Part shown: in pieces, positions 26,413 to 34,657 of the stretch | Position numbering within the stretch: position 1 is the stretch's first letter | Layout of the letters: each line of letters begins with the position of its first letter | DNA from: Bordetella genomosp. 11 | Lineage (GTDB): Bacteria; Pseudomonadota; Gammaproteobacteria; Burkholderiales; Burkholderiaceae_B | DNA: 64,000 bases | Direction of reading: 5' to 3' | NCBI RefSeq assembly: GCF_002261215.1 | Contig: NZ_NEVS01000004.1 | Span: forward strand, 1-64,000 | The notes under the pieces: model-generated | Database searches by the model: none | The model's input: only the letters and a program-made list of their open reading frames with translations | What the model was told of the DNA's origin: nothing | Program-made: the position numbers and the translations under genes

Positions 26413-29151
26413 CTAGGCTCCTTCGTGACTATGCGCGCGCGCCACCATGCGCGCGACTTCCGGACCGCAGGATCCGCAGCCGGTTCCGCAGCGCAGGGTG
26501 TGCCGCAGGCCGTCCAGGTCCAGGCCGGCGGCGATTCCGGCCTGGATGGCGCGGTCGGTGACGCCGTGGCATACGCAGATGGTGCGGTCACGGGCGACGG
26601 GGCGGGTGCGGCCCATCAGCAGTTGTGCCAGGCTGGCGGGCGGCGGGCCGCCGTCCGCCCAGGCCTCCAGGGTGTCCACGACGCGCGTGTCTCCGGCCAG
26701 CAGGAAGGCCGCCGGCGATGTGCCGGCCAGGGCGATGCGCCGCACGATGCCGCGATGCGGATCGTCATAGGCCGCCTGCGGCCGCGCCAGGTCCAGTTCC
26801 GCGCACAAGGCCTCCAGCGTGTCGATGTCCGGCGCCTGCGCCGCCGCCAGGGCGATCCGCGCGCCGTCCGCGCCCAGCGCCGTCGGCAGCACCGCCGCAT
26901 AAGGAAAGCGGCGCAGCCACGGAGCCAGGCGTTGCCGCAACAGCGCGGCATCGCCGCGGATCCAGCCTGCCGCCTGCCACGGCAGCGCGGCGTGTTCCAC
27001 CGCGATCGCGCAGTGCTTCAGTTCGGGCTGGCGCGATAGCGGATCGCGGGCGGGATTGGTCAACGCGTTCACGCCGTCCCCGGCGATGAAGGCGCTGCCC
27101 CAATGCATGGGCAGGAAAGCCTGGCCGGCGCGCAGGCTGTCGTCCGCGCGCACGGCGATATACAACTGGCCGCGCCGCGACCTGACTTTGGCCAGCGCGC
27201 CGTCGGCCAGCCCGGCGGCCGCCATGTCGCGCGGGTGCAGCGACATCCAGGGTTGCTCGACGTGCCGTGTCAGCGCCGCCGACAGCGCGGTACGCGCCAT
27301 GGTGTGCCAGTGGTCGCGCAGGCGGCCGGTGGTCAGCCGCAGCGGGTAGTCCGCGCAAACCGGTTCGGCAACGGGGGTGTAGCCGATGTCGGCGAAACGT
27401 GCGCGGCCGCCGGGCGTGGCGAAGCGGCCATCGGCGTACAGGCGCCGGACGCCGCCTTGCGCGTCGCGGCGATACGGCCATTGCTGGGGGCCGTCCCGTT
27501 CCAGGATGGCGTAGCTGAGCGCGCTGTAGTCCAGGTCGCGGCCGGCCGTCGTGCGCGCGTGTTCGGCGAAGACCTCGCTTTCGTCGGCATAGTCGAACCG
27601 CGCGGCCCTGGCGGGCGCGATGCGCCGCGCCAGGCGGGTGGCCACGCCGGCGGCCAGGCGCCAGTCGGGCCGGGCGTCGCCGGGCGGCGCGATCGCCGCG
27701 CGCACGCGGCTGATGCGTCTTTCGGAATTCGTCACGGTGCCTTCTTTTTCCGGCCATGTGGCGGCGGGCAGCACCAGGTCGGCGTAGGCCAGCGTTTCGG
27801 TGCCGGCATAGGCGTCCTGCACGATGACCAGTTCGGCCTTCTCCAGCGCGGCCCGCACGCGCGCCTGGTCGGGCAGGGATTGGGCCGGATTGGTCGCCAC
27901 GATCCACAGGGCCTTGATACGGCCGTCCAGCACCGCGTCGAACATCTCCAGCGCGGGCAGCCCGGGCGTGGCGGGGATGCCGTCCACTTCCCACAGCGCC
28001 GCGACTTCGGCCCGATCGGCCGCGCTGCCGGGATCGCGATGGCCGGGCAGCAGCGTCGCCATGCCGCCCGCTTCGCGGCCGCCCATGGCATTGGGCTGGC
28101 CCGTCAGCGAAAACGGTCCGCTGCCCGGCTTGCCGATCTTGCCGGTGGCCAGGTGTAGGTGGATCAGCGCCGCGTTCTTGGCGGTGCCGCTACTGGACTG
28201 GTTCAGGCCCATGGTGTACAGCGACAGGGTCGCGGGTACCTGGGCGAACCAGCGCGCCGCCTGGACGATATCCGCGGCCGGCACGCCGCAGATCGCCTGC
28301 GCGGCCTCCGGCGTGAATTCGCGGATCCGGCGTTCCAGGGGCTCGAACCCCTCGGTGTGGCGTTCGATGTAGGCCCTGTCGATGGACGACTCCGCCACCA
28401 TGACGTGCAGCATGGCGTGGAATAGCGCGACGTCCGTGCCGGGCAGGATGGGCAGGTGCAGGTCCGCGGCGGCCGCGGTGTCCGTGCGGCGCGGATCCAC
28501 CACGATGACGCGCATATGCGGGCGCGCCTGGCGCGCGGCTTCCAGCCGGCGGAACAGCACCGGATGGGCGTACGCCACATTGGCCCCGGCGATGAACACC
28601 GTATCCGCCAGTTCCAGGTCGTCGTAGCATGCCGGCGGCGCGTCGGCGCCCAGCGTCTGCTTGTAGCCCGCGACGGCGCTGGACATGCACAGCCGCGAAT
28701 TGGTATCGACGTTGTTGGTGCCCACCAGCGCGCGCGCCAGTTTGTTGAAGACGCTGTAGTCTTCGGTCAGCAATTGGCCGGACAAGTAGAAGCCCACGGC
28801 ATCCGGGCCATGGCGGCCGATGATGTCGGCCAGCCTGTCCGCCGCGATGTCCAGCGCCCGGTCCAGCGCGATGTCGGTACGCGCTTCGCCGCGCCCCGGG
28901 CGCCATTGCGCCCGCAGCACCCGCGCGGCGTCGGCGCGGACGGTATCGGCCAGCCGCAGGCCTTTGCTGCAGAGGCGTCCAAGGTTGGACGGGTGACTGT
29001 CATCGCCGGCGATGGCGATCACGCGGTTGCCTTGGGCCTGCACGCGCACGCCGCAGCCCGTCCCGCAGTAGCAGCAAACCGAGGACACGGTGCGCGAGGC
29101 GGTCGGATTCGCCGCATCGGCGGCGTTTTCCAGGAAATACGGTGCATCCAT
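26413..29151 (-). CDS. nasA: Assimilatory nitrate reductase catalytic subunit
   Basis: A 912-residue molybdopterin (bis-MGD) oxidoreductase reducing nitrate to nitrite in the cytoplasm. The N-terminal [4Fe-4S] site is Cys26-x2-Cys29-x3-Cys33 (VCCYCGTGCGV) and Cys61 (RLCSKG). The Mo domain has NVDTNSRLCMSSAVAGYKQT, in which the Cys is the probable Mo ligand, and LYTMGLNQSSSGTAKNAALI. The C-terminal dinucleotide-binding domain ends near residue 690. A BFD-like [2Fe-2S] domain completes the protein (CVCHGVTD, then CGTGCGSCGPEVARMVARA), as in NasA proteins taking electrons from an FAD partner. That partner is probably the gene 67 bases upstream. There is no Tat signal, as expected for an assimilatory enzyme. 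Confidence 0.95.
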   Translation of the reverse strand: MDAPYFLENAADAANPTASRTVSSVCCYCGTGCGVRVQAQGNRVIAIAGDDSHPSNLGRLCSKGLRLADTVRADAARVLRAQWRPGRGEARTDIALDRALDIAADRLADIIGRHGPDAVGFYLSGQLLTEDYSVFNKLARALVGTNNVDTNSRLCMSSAVAGYKQTLGADAPPACYDDLELADTVFIAGANVAYAHPVLFRRLEAARQARPHMRVIVVDPRRTDTAAAADLHLPILPGTDVALFHAMLHVMVAESSIDRAYIERHTEGFEPLERRIREFTPEAAQAICGVPAADIVQAARWFAQVPATLSLYTMGLNQSSSGTAKNAALIHLHLATGKIGKPGSGPFSLTGQPNAMGGREAGGMATLLPGHRDPGSAADRAEVAALWEVDGIPATPGLPALEMFDAVLDGRIKALWIVATNPAQSLPDQARVRAALEKAELVIVQDAYAGTETLAYADLVLPAATWPEKEGTVTNSERRISRVRAAIAPPGDARPDWRLAAGVATRLARRIAPARAARFDYADESEVFAEHARTTAGRDLDYSALSYAILERDGPQQWPYRRDAQGGVRRLYADGRFATPGGRARFADIGYTPVAEPVCADYPLRLTTGRLRDHWHTMARTALSAALTRHVEQPWMSLHPRDMAAAGLADGALAKVRSRRGQLYIAVRADDSLRAGQAFLPMHWGSAFIAGDGVNALTNPARDPLSRQPELKHCAIAVEHAALPWQAAGWIRGDAALLRQRLAPWLRRFPYAAVLPTALGADGARIALAAAQAPDIDTLEALCAELDLARPQAAYDDPHRGIVRRIALAGTSPAAFLLAGDTRVVDTLEAWADGGPPPASLAQLLMGRTRPVARDRTICVCHGVTDRAIQAGIAAGLDLDGLRHTLRCGTGCGSCGPEVARMVARAHSHEGA

Positions 29152-29218
29152 CGTCAGGACTCCACTGCGGGGATCGCGCCACGGTCCGATGAGCCGGCCG
29201 GGCGGTGGTCGTGTGCGT

Positions 29219-30442
29219 TCAAGATTCCCCCGTGGCGGCCGATTCGCCCAGCATCAGGCGGTCGCGCAGGCCGGCCAGTGCCGTGCCCTCGCGGATCAGC
29301 CGGAAATACCAGGCGCCGTCGGCGGTGTCGCCGTACAGGCAGGCTCCCACCAGTTTGTCGCCCTTGATGACCAGTTTCTTGTAGATGCCGTCCACGGTAT
29401 CGGTCAGCGTGATCGCCTGCGTGCCGTCTCCGCCGATGAAATCGCCGGCGGAGAACACATCGATGCCGGTGACTTTCAGCTTGGTCGAGGTGATGCTGCC
29501 GGCGTAGCGGCCGGTGCCGCGCAGGGCGAGGTGGTTGGCCGCGACCTTGGCCTGCTCGAACAGCGGCGCGACCAGGCCATAGGCGATACCGCGATGGCTG
29601 ACGCATTCGCCCACCGCATAGATCAATGGGTCGTAGGTCTGCATGGTGTCGCTGACGACGATGCCGCGATTGACGTACAGGCTGGCGCGCTCGGCCAGCG
29701 CCGTATGCGGCCGGATGCCGACCGCCATGATGACCAGGTCGGCGGCGATTTCCTCGCCGTCGGCGAATCGCAATGCGCGCACGTGGCCCTCGTCGTCGCC
29801 CAGGATGGCGGCGGTCTGGCGGGCCATCAGGAACTTCAATCCGCGCGCCTGCAGGCTGTTTTGCAGCAGGCCGGCCGCCTGGGCATCCAGCTGGCGGTCC
29901 AGCAGGCTCGTGCCCAGGTGGACGACCGATACGTCCATGCCCCGGGTGGCCAGGCCGTTGGCGGCTTCCAGGCCCAACAGGCCGCCGCCGATGACGACGG
30001 CGCGCCGGTGCGTGGCCGCCGCCTCGATCATGCGGTTGACGTCCTGGATGTCCCGGAACGTGAGCACGCCGCGCAGATCGTTGCCGGGCACGGGCAGGAC
30101 GAATGGCGTGGAGCCGGTGGCCAGCAGCAGCTTGTCGTACGGCGTGACGGTGCCATCCGCCGCATGGACCTGCCGGCGCGCGCGATCGATCTTCGTCACG
30201 GGGCGGTTCAGCAGCAGCCGGATGCCATGATCGGCATACCATTGCTCATCGTTCAGGACGATATCCCGCAGGCTTTGCTCGCCCGTCAGCACCGGAGACA
30301 ACATGATGCGGTTGTAGTTGGGATGGGGCTCCGCGCCGAATACCGTGATGTCGTACAGGCCGGGGTCGAGCGCCAGAAGCTCTTCCAGCGTGCGCGTTCC
30401 CGCCATTCCATTGCCTACCACGACCAGCTTCTGCTTTTCCAT
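29219..30442 (-). CDS. FAD/NAD(P)H-dependent reductase, NirB N-terminal type (electron donor to NasA)
   Basis: A 407-residue pyridine nucleotide-disulfide oxidoreductase. It has the FAD motif VVVGNGMAGTRTLEELLALD at the N-terminus, NRIMLSPVLTGEQSLRDIVL, the NAD-binding motif AVVIGGGLLGLEAANGLATR near residues 147-166, and the family FAD block PLIYAVGECVSHRG. It corresponds to only the N-terminal half of NirB, without the siroheme and [4Fe-4S] domains, as in stand-alone NasB-type electron-transfer proteins. It lies between the ABC transporter and nasA and most likely passes NAD(P)H electrons to NasA. No nirD or siroheme nitrite reductase is in the cluster. Confidence 0.88.
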   Translation of the reverse strand: MEKQKLVVVGNGMAGTRTLEELLALDPGLYDITVFGAEPHPNYNRIMLSPVLTGEQSLRDIVLNDEQWYADHGIRLLLNRPVTKIDRARRQVHAADGTVTPYDKLLLATGSTPFVLPVPGNDLRGVLTFRDIQDVNRMIEAAATHRRAVVIGGGLLGLEAANGLATRGMDVSVVHLGTSLLDRQLDAQAAGLLQNSLQARGLKFLMARQTAAILGDDEGHVRALRFADGEEIAADLVIMAVGIRPHTALAERASLYVNRGIVVSDTMQTYDPLIYAVGECVSHRGIAYGLVAPLFEQAKVAANHLALRGTGRYAGSITSTKLKVTGIDVFSAGDFIGGDGTQAITLTDTVDGIYKKLVIKGDKLVGACLYGDTADGAWYFRLIREGTALAGLRDRLMLGESAATGES

Positions 30443-30475
30443 GTCTTGTCTCCGGGAAGCCCACGTGCCGGCGTG

Positions 30476-31366
30476 TCAGGCGGCGTTTCGCGCCCGTGCC
30501 GGTTCGAGCTGCGCGGAATGGACGAAGGGGGCCGCGGCGGCGGGCGCCGGCGCGGCGGTCTCGGCGCGCGAGCCGGATTGGGCCGGGTTCCCGTAGCGGC
30601 GATGCAGGAAATCCACCACCGCGGCGCGGCAGGCCAGGTAGCGGGGGTCTTCCGCCAGCGCGACGCGGTCGCGCGGGCGCGGCAGGGGGACTTCCTGGAT
30701 CTGGCCGATGGTGGCCGCCGGGCCGTTGGTCAGCATGACGACGCGGTCGGACAGCAACACGGCTTCGTCGACGTCGTGGGTCACCATCATCGTCGTGGTG
30801 CGCGTCTTGGCGACGATCTTCAGCAATTCGTCCTGCAGATGCGCGCGCGTCAAGGCGTCCAGGGCGCCGAAAGGTTCGTCCATCAACAGCACCTTGGGCT
30901 CGATCGCCAGGGCGCGGGCGATGCCGACGCGCTGCTTCATGCCGCCGGAGATCTCGCGTGGCAGCTTGGCCTGCGCGTGGCCCAGCCCCACGAGCTCCAG
31001 CGCGGCATGCGCGCGTTCCGCCAGGCGGGCCTTGCTTTCCTGCTTCCCGAAGACCCGTTCGACGGCCAGGTGCACATTCTGGAAGCAGCTCAGCCAGGGC
31101 AGCAGGGAATGATTCTGGAACACGACGGCGCGTTCCGGGCCGGGCCCGGTGATTTCCTTCTCCGCGCACAGCAGCACGCCGGAGGTGGGCCGGGTCAGTC
31201 CCGCCACCAGGTTCAGCAGCGTGGACTTGCCGCAGCCGGAATGGCCGATGAGGGTGATGAATTCGCCTTGGGCGACGGTCAGATCGATATCGCGCAGGGC
31301 GACGAACGGCCCCTTGCGCGTGCCGAAGACCTGGCCCACGCTTTCGATGCGTACGAATTTTTCCAT
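30476..31366 (-). CDS. nrtD: Nitrate ABC transporter ATP-binding protein
   Basis: A 296-residue ATPase of the nitrate/taurine type. Walker A is LIGHSGCGKSTLLNLVAGL, the Q-loop FQNHSLLPWLSCFQNV, the signature ISGGMKQRVGIARAL, and Walker B VLLMDEPFGALDALTR. The block HDVDEAVLLSDRVVMLTNGP is the NrtD/SsuB pattern. About 40 C-terminal residues are Ala/Pro-rich and unconserved. It follows the permease gene by four bases and completes an NrtA-B-D import system for nitrate (possibly also nitrite or cyanate). Confidence 0.93.
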   Translation of the reverse strand: MEKFVRIESVGQVFGTRKGPFVALRDIDLTVAQGEFITLIGHSGCGKSTLLNLVAGLTRPTSGVLLCAEKEITGPGPERAVVFQNHSLLPWLSCFQNVHLAVERVFGKQESKARLAERAHAALELVGLGHAQAKLPREISGGMKQRVGIARALAIEPKVLLMDEPFGALDALTRAHLQDELLKIVAKTRTTTMMVTHDVDEAVLLSDRVVMLTNGPAATIGQIQEVPLPRPRDRVALAEDPRYLACRAAVVDFLHRRYGNPAQSGSRAETAAPAPAAAAPFVHSAQLEPARARNAA

Positions 31367-31370
31367 CGCC

Positions 31371-32195
31371 TTACTCCTCGTAGGTGTAGCGTTTGGCCAG
31401 TTGCATCAGCAGCACATCGAGTGTCAGCCCGACGATGCCGATCACGAATATCGCGATCACGATGTGTTCGACCTTGAGGTTGTTCCACTCGTCCCACAGC
31501 CAGAAGCCGATGCCGGTGCCGCCGGTCAGCATCTCGGCCGCGACGATGACCAGCCAGGCGGTGCCGATGGACAGCCGTACGCCGGTCAGTACGTGCGGCA
31601 GCGCGGCCGGCAGCAGCACGCGCGTCATGACCTTCCATTCGGACAGGTCCAGCACACGGGCCACATTCAGGTAGTCCTGTGGCACACGCTGCACGCCCGC
31701 CGCGGTGTTCAGGATCATCGGCCATATCGAACAGATCAGGATGGTCCAGATCGCGGCCGGATTGGCCGCCTTGAACAGCAGCAGCCCCAGCGGAAGCCAG
31801 GCCAGCGGGGAAACCGGGCGCAGCAGGCTGACGATGGGCGACACCATTGCGTTCAAGGCCTTGAAGCGGCCGATGGCAAAGCCCAGCGGAATGCCGATCA
31901 GCGCCGCCAGCCCGAAACCCGCCGCCACGCGCGCCAGCGAGGCCAGCACGTTCCAGCCTATGCCCTGGTCGTTCGGGCCGTTGTCATAGAAGGGATGGGC
32001 GAACAGCACGACCGCCGCGTCCCAGGTCCTGGCGGGCGTGGGGATGGCCGGCACCAGCAGGGCAATGACCTGCCACACCAGCACAAAGACGGCGAAGCCG
32101 GCGGCCGGGCCGACGACGGCGCGCAGCATGCCCTCGAGATATTCGCGCCACGGCCAGGACGGGCGTGCGCCGGATAGGGGAAGGGAGCGGTCCAT
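31371..32195 (-). CDS. nrtB: Nitrate ABC transporter permease
   Basis: A 274-residue inner-membrane permease with about six hydrophobic segments and the EAA-like loop DYLNVARVLDLSEWKVMTRVLLPAALPHVLTG. The block SPLAWLPLGLLLFKAANPAA and the end WNNLKVEHIVIAIFVIGIVG are NrtB/CynB-like. The ATG at 32195 (MDRSLPLSGARPSW) is chosen with GGGAG upstream, because a longer frame overlaps nrtA. It lies 10 bases after the nrtA stop and 4 bases before nrtD. Confidence 0.92.
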   Translation of the reverse strand: MDRSLPLSGARPSWPWREYLEGMLRAVVGPAAGFAVFVLVWQVIALLVPAIPTPARTWDAAVVLFAHPFYDNGPNDQGIGWNVLASLARVAAGFGLAALIGIPLGFAIGRFKALNAMVSPIVSLLRPVSPLAWLPLGLLLFKAANPAAIWTILICSIWPMILNTAAGVQRVPQDYLNVARVLDLSEWKVMTRVLLPAALPHVLTGVRLSIGTAWLVIVAAEMLTGGTGIGFWLWDEWNNLKVEHIVIAIFVIGIVGLTLDVLLMQLAKRYTYEE

Positions 32196-32205
32196 GGCGA
32201 AGTCC

Positions 32206-33498
32206 TCAGGCCTTGATCTTGAATCCGTCGGCATACGCCGCCGGGTTGCTGCCGTCCCACACCACGCCGTCGATCAGCGTGGACGCGCGCATCTCTTTCG
32301 GCGGCAGCGGGGCACCGACGATGGCGGCGGCCTGCTTGTAGATATCGATGCGGTTGATCTGCGTGGCGACCGCCAGGTAGTCCGGATGTTCCTTCAGCAG
32401 GCCCCAGCGCTTGTGCTGGGTAAGGAACCACATGCCGTCGCTCAGATAGGGGAAATTGACCGCGCCATCGCCGTAGAAGCGCATGGGGTGCTCGTCGTTC
32501 CAGGTCTTGCCCAGTCCGTTCTCGTAGCGGCCCAGCATGCGGTCGACGATCACGGCCATGTCGGTGTTGATGTACGACTTGGCCGCCACGGTTTCGGCCG
32601 TCTTGCGGCGGTTTTCCGGCGACGCATCGATCCACTTGCTGGCCTCCAGCACGGCGGCCGTCGCGGCGCGGGCGGTATTGGGATAACGGGTGGCGAACTC
32701 CGCCGTGCCGCCGAGGACTTTCTCGGGATGGTCGGCCCAGATCTGCTGCGTCGTGACCGCCGTGAATCCCACCTTGTCCAGGATGGCGCGGGCATTCCAG
32801 GGCTCGCCCACGCAGAAGCCGTCCATATTGCCGATGCGCATATTGGCGACCATCTGGGGCGGCGGTACGGTGATGACCTTGGCGTCGCGCATGGGATGGA
32901 TGCCGTTGGCCGCCAGCCAGTAGTACAGCCACATCGCATGCGTGCCGGTGGGGAACGTCTGCGCGAAGGTGAATTCGCGCTTCTTCTCGGCCATCAGGCG
33001 CGCCAGCGCGGCGCCATCGGTGACGCCGGCATCCTTCAACTGCTGCGACAGCGAGATGGCCTGGCCGTTCTGGTTCAGTCCCATCAGCACGGCCATGTCC
33101 TTCTTCGGCCCGCCTATCCCCAAATGCACCCCATAGACCAGTCCGTAAAGGACATGAGCCAGATCGAGTTCACCGTTGATAAGCTTGTCCCGCACGCCGG
33201 CCCACGACGCTTCCTTGGACAGCACGAATTTCACGCCATGCTTCTTGTCCAGGCCCAGCACCGAGGCCATGACCACGGACGAACAATCGGTCAGCGGAAT
33301 AAAGCCGATCTTGACCTCGGTCTTTTCCGGGGTGTCGGTGCCCGCTGCCCAGGCGCCGGCACGCACGCGCGGATCGACCACGCCAAGGATGCTGGCGCCG
33401 GCCAGCGTCCGGGTCGCCCATCTCATGACGCGGCGCCGCTGGAAATCGGCCGGCGCGGCGGCGAGGGTCGGATGCTGCGGAAAAGTCTTGAGCTTCAT
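32206..33498 (-). CDS. nrtA: Nitrate-binding protein of the ABC transporter
   Basis: A 430-residue NrtA/CmpA-type protein. The N-terminus has an Arg-rich, Tat-like signal (QRRRVMRWATRTLAGASILG). The binding domain follows with VKIGFIPLTDCSSVVMASVL, TFPTGTHAMWLYYWLAANGI, MVANMRIGNMDGFCVGEPWN and VNFPYLSDGMWFLTQHKRWG, all characteristic of nitrate/bicarbonate receptors. It is the first gene of the nrt-nas operon. Its leader carries an ANTAR-type attenuator and a sigma-54 promoter. A related cytoplasmic nitrate sensor, NasS, would lack the signal, so this is the transporter receptor. Confidence 0.93.
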   Translation of the reverse strand: MKLKTFPQHPTLAAAPADFQRRRVMRWATRTLAGASILGVVDPRVRAGAWAAGTDTPEKTEVKIGFIPLTDCSSVVMASVLGLDKKHGVKFVLSKEASWAGVRDKLINGELDLAHVLYGLVYGVHLGIGGPKKDMAVLMGLNQNGQAISLSQQLKDAGVTDGAALARLMAEKKREFTFAQTFPTGTHAMWLYYWLAANGIHPMRDAKVITVPPPQMVANMRIGNMDGFCVGEPWNARAILDKVGFTAVTTQQIWADHPEKVLGGTAEFATRYPNTARAATAAVLEASKWIDASPENRRKTAETVAAKSYINTDMAVIVDRMLGRYENGLGKTWNDEHPMRFYGDGAVNFPYLSDGMWFLTQHKRWGLLKEHPDYLAVATQINRIDIYKQAAAIVGAPLPPKEMRASTLIDGVVWDGSNPAAYADGFKIKA

Positions 33499-33536
33499 TC
33501 GATCGTCCCAGAAAGAGGCCTTGCTCGCGGCCGGCC

Positions 33537-33587
33537 AAAAAAAAAACGTTCCGCGCGCGCAGGGCTATCCCTGTGCGTGCGGAACGT
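33537..33587 (-). terminator. Leader terminator upstream of nrtA
   Basis: On the minus strand ACGTTCCGC-A-CGC-A-CAGGG (33587-33569) faces 33564-33546 across a 4-base loop, with 17 of 19 positions paired (two A/C mismatches). A run of ten T residues follows. The T-run ends about 38 bases before the nrtA start codon, so nrtA transcription must read through it. Confidence 0.85.
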
Positions 33588-33637
33588 CGTTGTCCCGGTC
33601 GCCGCTTGGCGGCGTATGACGGCCCCCGTTGGCCGTC
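33580..33637 (-). promoter_or_regulatory. ANTAR-type two-hairpin antitermination motif in the nrtA leader
   Basis: On the minus-strand RNA the first stem-loop is GACGGCC-AACGGG-GGCCGTC (33637-33618). The second is CGGGAC-AACGAC-GTTCCG (33597-33580, one G-U pair). Both have six-base loops with A at position 1 and G at position 4, the recognition rule for ANTAR proteins. The 3' arm of the second hairpin is part of the 5' arm of the terminator at 33546-33587, so the two structures exclude each other. The ANTAR protein NasT encoded divergently at 33957 is the obvious ligand. Confidence 0.82.
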
Positions 33638-33651
33638 CGTGATTCTTCAGA

Positions 33652-33667
33652 AGCAATACCTATGCCA
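33652..33667 (-). promoter_or_regulatory. Sigma-54 promoter for the nrtA operon
   Basis: On the minus strand TGGCATAGGTATTGCT has GG and GC separated by exactly ten bases, as required for -24/-12 elements. The predicted start near 33642 is five bases before the first ANTAR hairpin. Confidence 0.75.
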
Positions 33668-33816
33668 AAATCCATGCCGCCCGGTTGGTGGAAAGATTTA
33701 CTTAATTATCAATGGCTTGGCGGAATCATCGACGGCGATCGACGCGTTTTGCTCCCAGCGCTGCCCCAATTGGCATCGCCGCGCGTGCGGCCTGATGGTG
33801 CAGTGCGGCGGCGGTG

Positions 33817-33833
33817 TGCGCCATTACGGTGCG
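33817..33833. promoter_or_regulatory. Candidate NtrC binding site
   Basis: TGCGCC-ATTAC-GGTGCG is a perfect inverted repeat differing from the NtrC consensus TGCACC-N5-GGTGCA at one symmetric position per half. It is centred about 110 bases upstream of the predicted nasT transcription start, a usual enhancer distance. GGTGCA half-sites occur nearby at 33797 and 33853. Confidence 0.5.
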
Positions 33834-33910
33834 CGCGGTCCGGGTATGGTGCACGCGCCTGCCGCGTGGACCGGACCACGGCTATTGCGGGGCAGGGCCG
33901 CGGTCCGAAA

Positions 33911-33926
33911 TGGCATGCATCTTGCA
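33911..33926 (+). promoter_or_regulatory. Sigma-54 promoter for nasT
   Basis: TGGCATGCATCTTGCA has the -24 GG and -12 GC ten bases apart and matches the consensus TGGCACG-N4-TTGCA closely. The predicted start near 33937 is 20 bases before the nasT ATG, leaving room for the ribosome site GGAGGG. Confidence 0.75.
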
Positions 33927-33956
33927 TTGCACAAGGTGGTGGCGTGCGGAGGGCAC

Positions 33957-34535
33957 ATGCTCAGGGTGATGTTGATCAAGGACGGCGAAGGACGCGTGGC
34001 GGAGCTGCGGAGCACCCTGGAACAAGGGGGCGTTCGCATCGTCGCGGAGGTCCTGCCGGCCGCGGATCTGTCCTCCCTGATTGCCCGTCACGCGCCGGAT
34101 GTGGTGCTGATCGATGCCGACGCGCCGTCGCGCGACACGCTGGAAGGGGTCTGCGTGGCCAGCGCGCACGGCGACCGCCCGGTTGTCATGTTCACCGAAA
34201 GCAACGACCGCCAGGCCATGCGCGCCGCCTTGCAAGCCGGGGTGGCCGCGTATGTCGTCGGCGAGGTGCCCGCGTCCCGCATCCGCAGCCTGCTCGACGT
34301 CGCCATCGAGCGCTACGCCGTCGATCGCGCGCGTCGCGAAGAGCTGACCGAGGCGCGCCAGCGCCTGGCCGAGCGGCAGTGGGTCGACAAGGCCAAGGGC
34401 CTGCTGATGTCGCTGCGCGGCGTCTCGGAGGAAGAGGCCTACCGCATGCTGCGCGACCATGCCATGAAGAGCCAGCAGCGCATCGGCGAAGTCGCCCGCG
34501 CCATGGTGGAAGCCGCCGGCTGGCTGAAGGGCTGA
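33957..34535 (+). CDS. nasT: ANTAR-domain transcription antiterminator NasT
   Basis: A 192-residue response regulator. It has an N-terminal receiver-like domain (MLRVMLIKDGEGRVAELRST, with PDVVLIDADAPSRD holding the acidic pocket) and a C-terminal ANTAR domain (RQWVDKAKGLLMSLRGVSEE, then EAYRMLRDHAMKSQQRIGEV), a three-helix RNA-binding unit. NasT stabilises antiterminator hairpins in nitrate-operon leaders when released from its sensor NasS. A GGAGGG site lies 4-9 bases before the ATG at 33957; a frame open from 33573 would run through the promoter region. It is divergent from nrtA and expressed from a sigma-54 promoter. No nasS is adjacent, so the partner is missing from the window. Confidence 0.92.
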   Translation: MLRVMLIKDGEGRVAELRSTLEQGGVRIVAEVLPAADLSSLIARHAPDVVLIDADAPSRDTLEGVCVASAHGDRPVVMFTESNDRQAMRAALQAGVAAYVVGEVPASRIRSLLDVAIERYAVDRARREELTEARQRLAERQWVDKAKGLLMSLRGVSEEEAYRMLRDHAMKSQQRIGEVARAMVEAAGWLKG

Positions 34536-34657
34536 CGCCAGCGGATCGTCCGCGGGCCTGCTTTCCAGGCCAGGACCGCCTGCCTCGCATGGCGCATACC
34601 GGGAAATCGCTTGTCCTTTGCAGACGGACTGCGATTCAATAGGCTCCCGCAAGATCC

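Noticed and set aside
29090..31477. 795-codon plus-strand frame opposite the nitrate reductase and transporter genes
   Set aside because: Antisense to genes with clear motifs. Low-complexity composition typical of GC-rich shadows.
32206..33498. Considered as the cytoplasmic nitrate sensor NasS
   Set aside because: It has an Arg-rich export signal, full transporter-receptor length and sits directly with the permease and ATPase genes, so it is NrtA.
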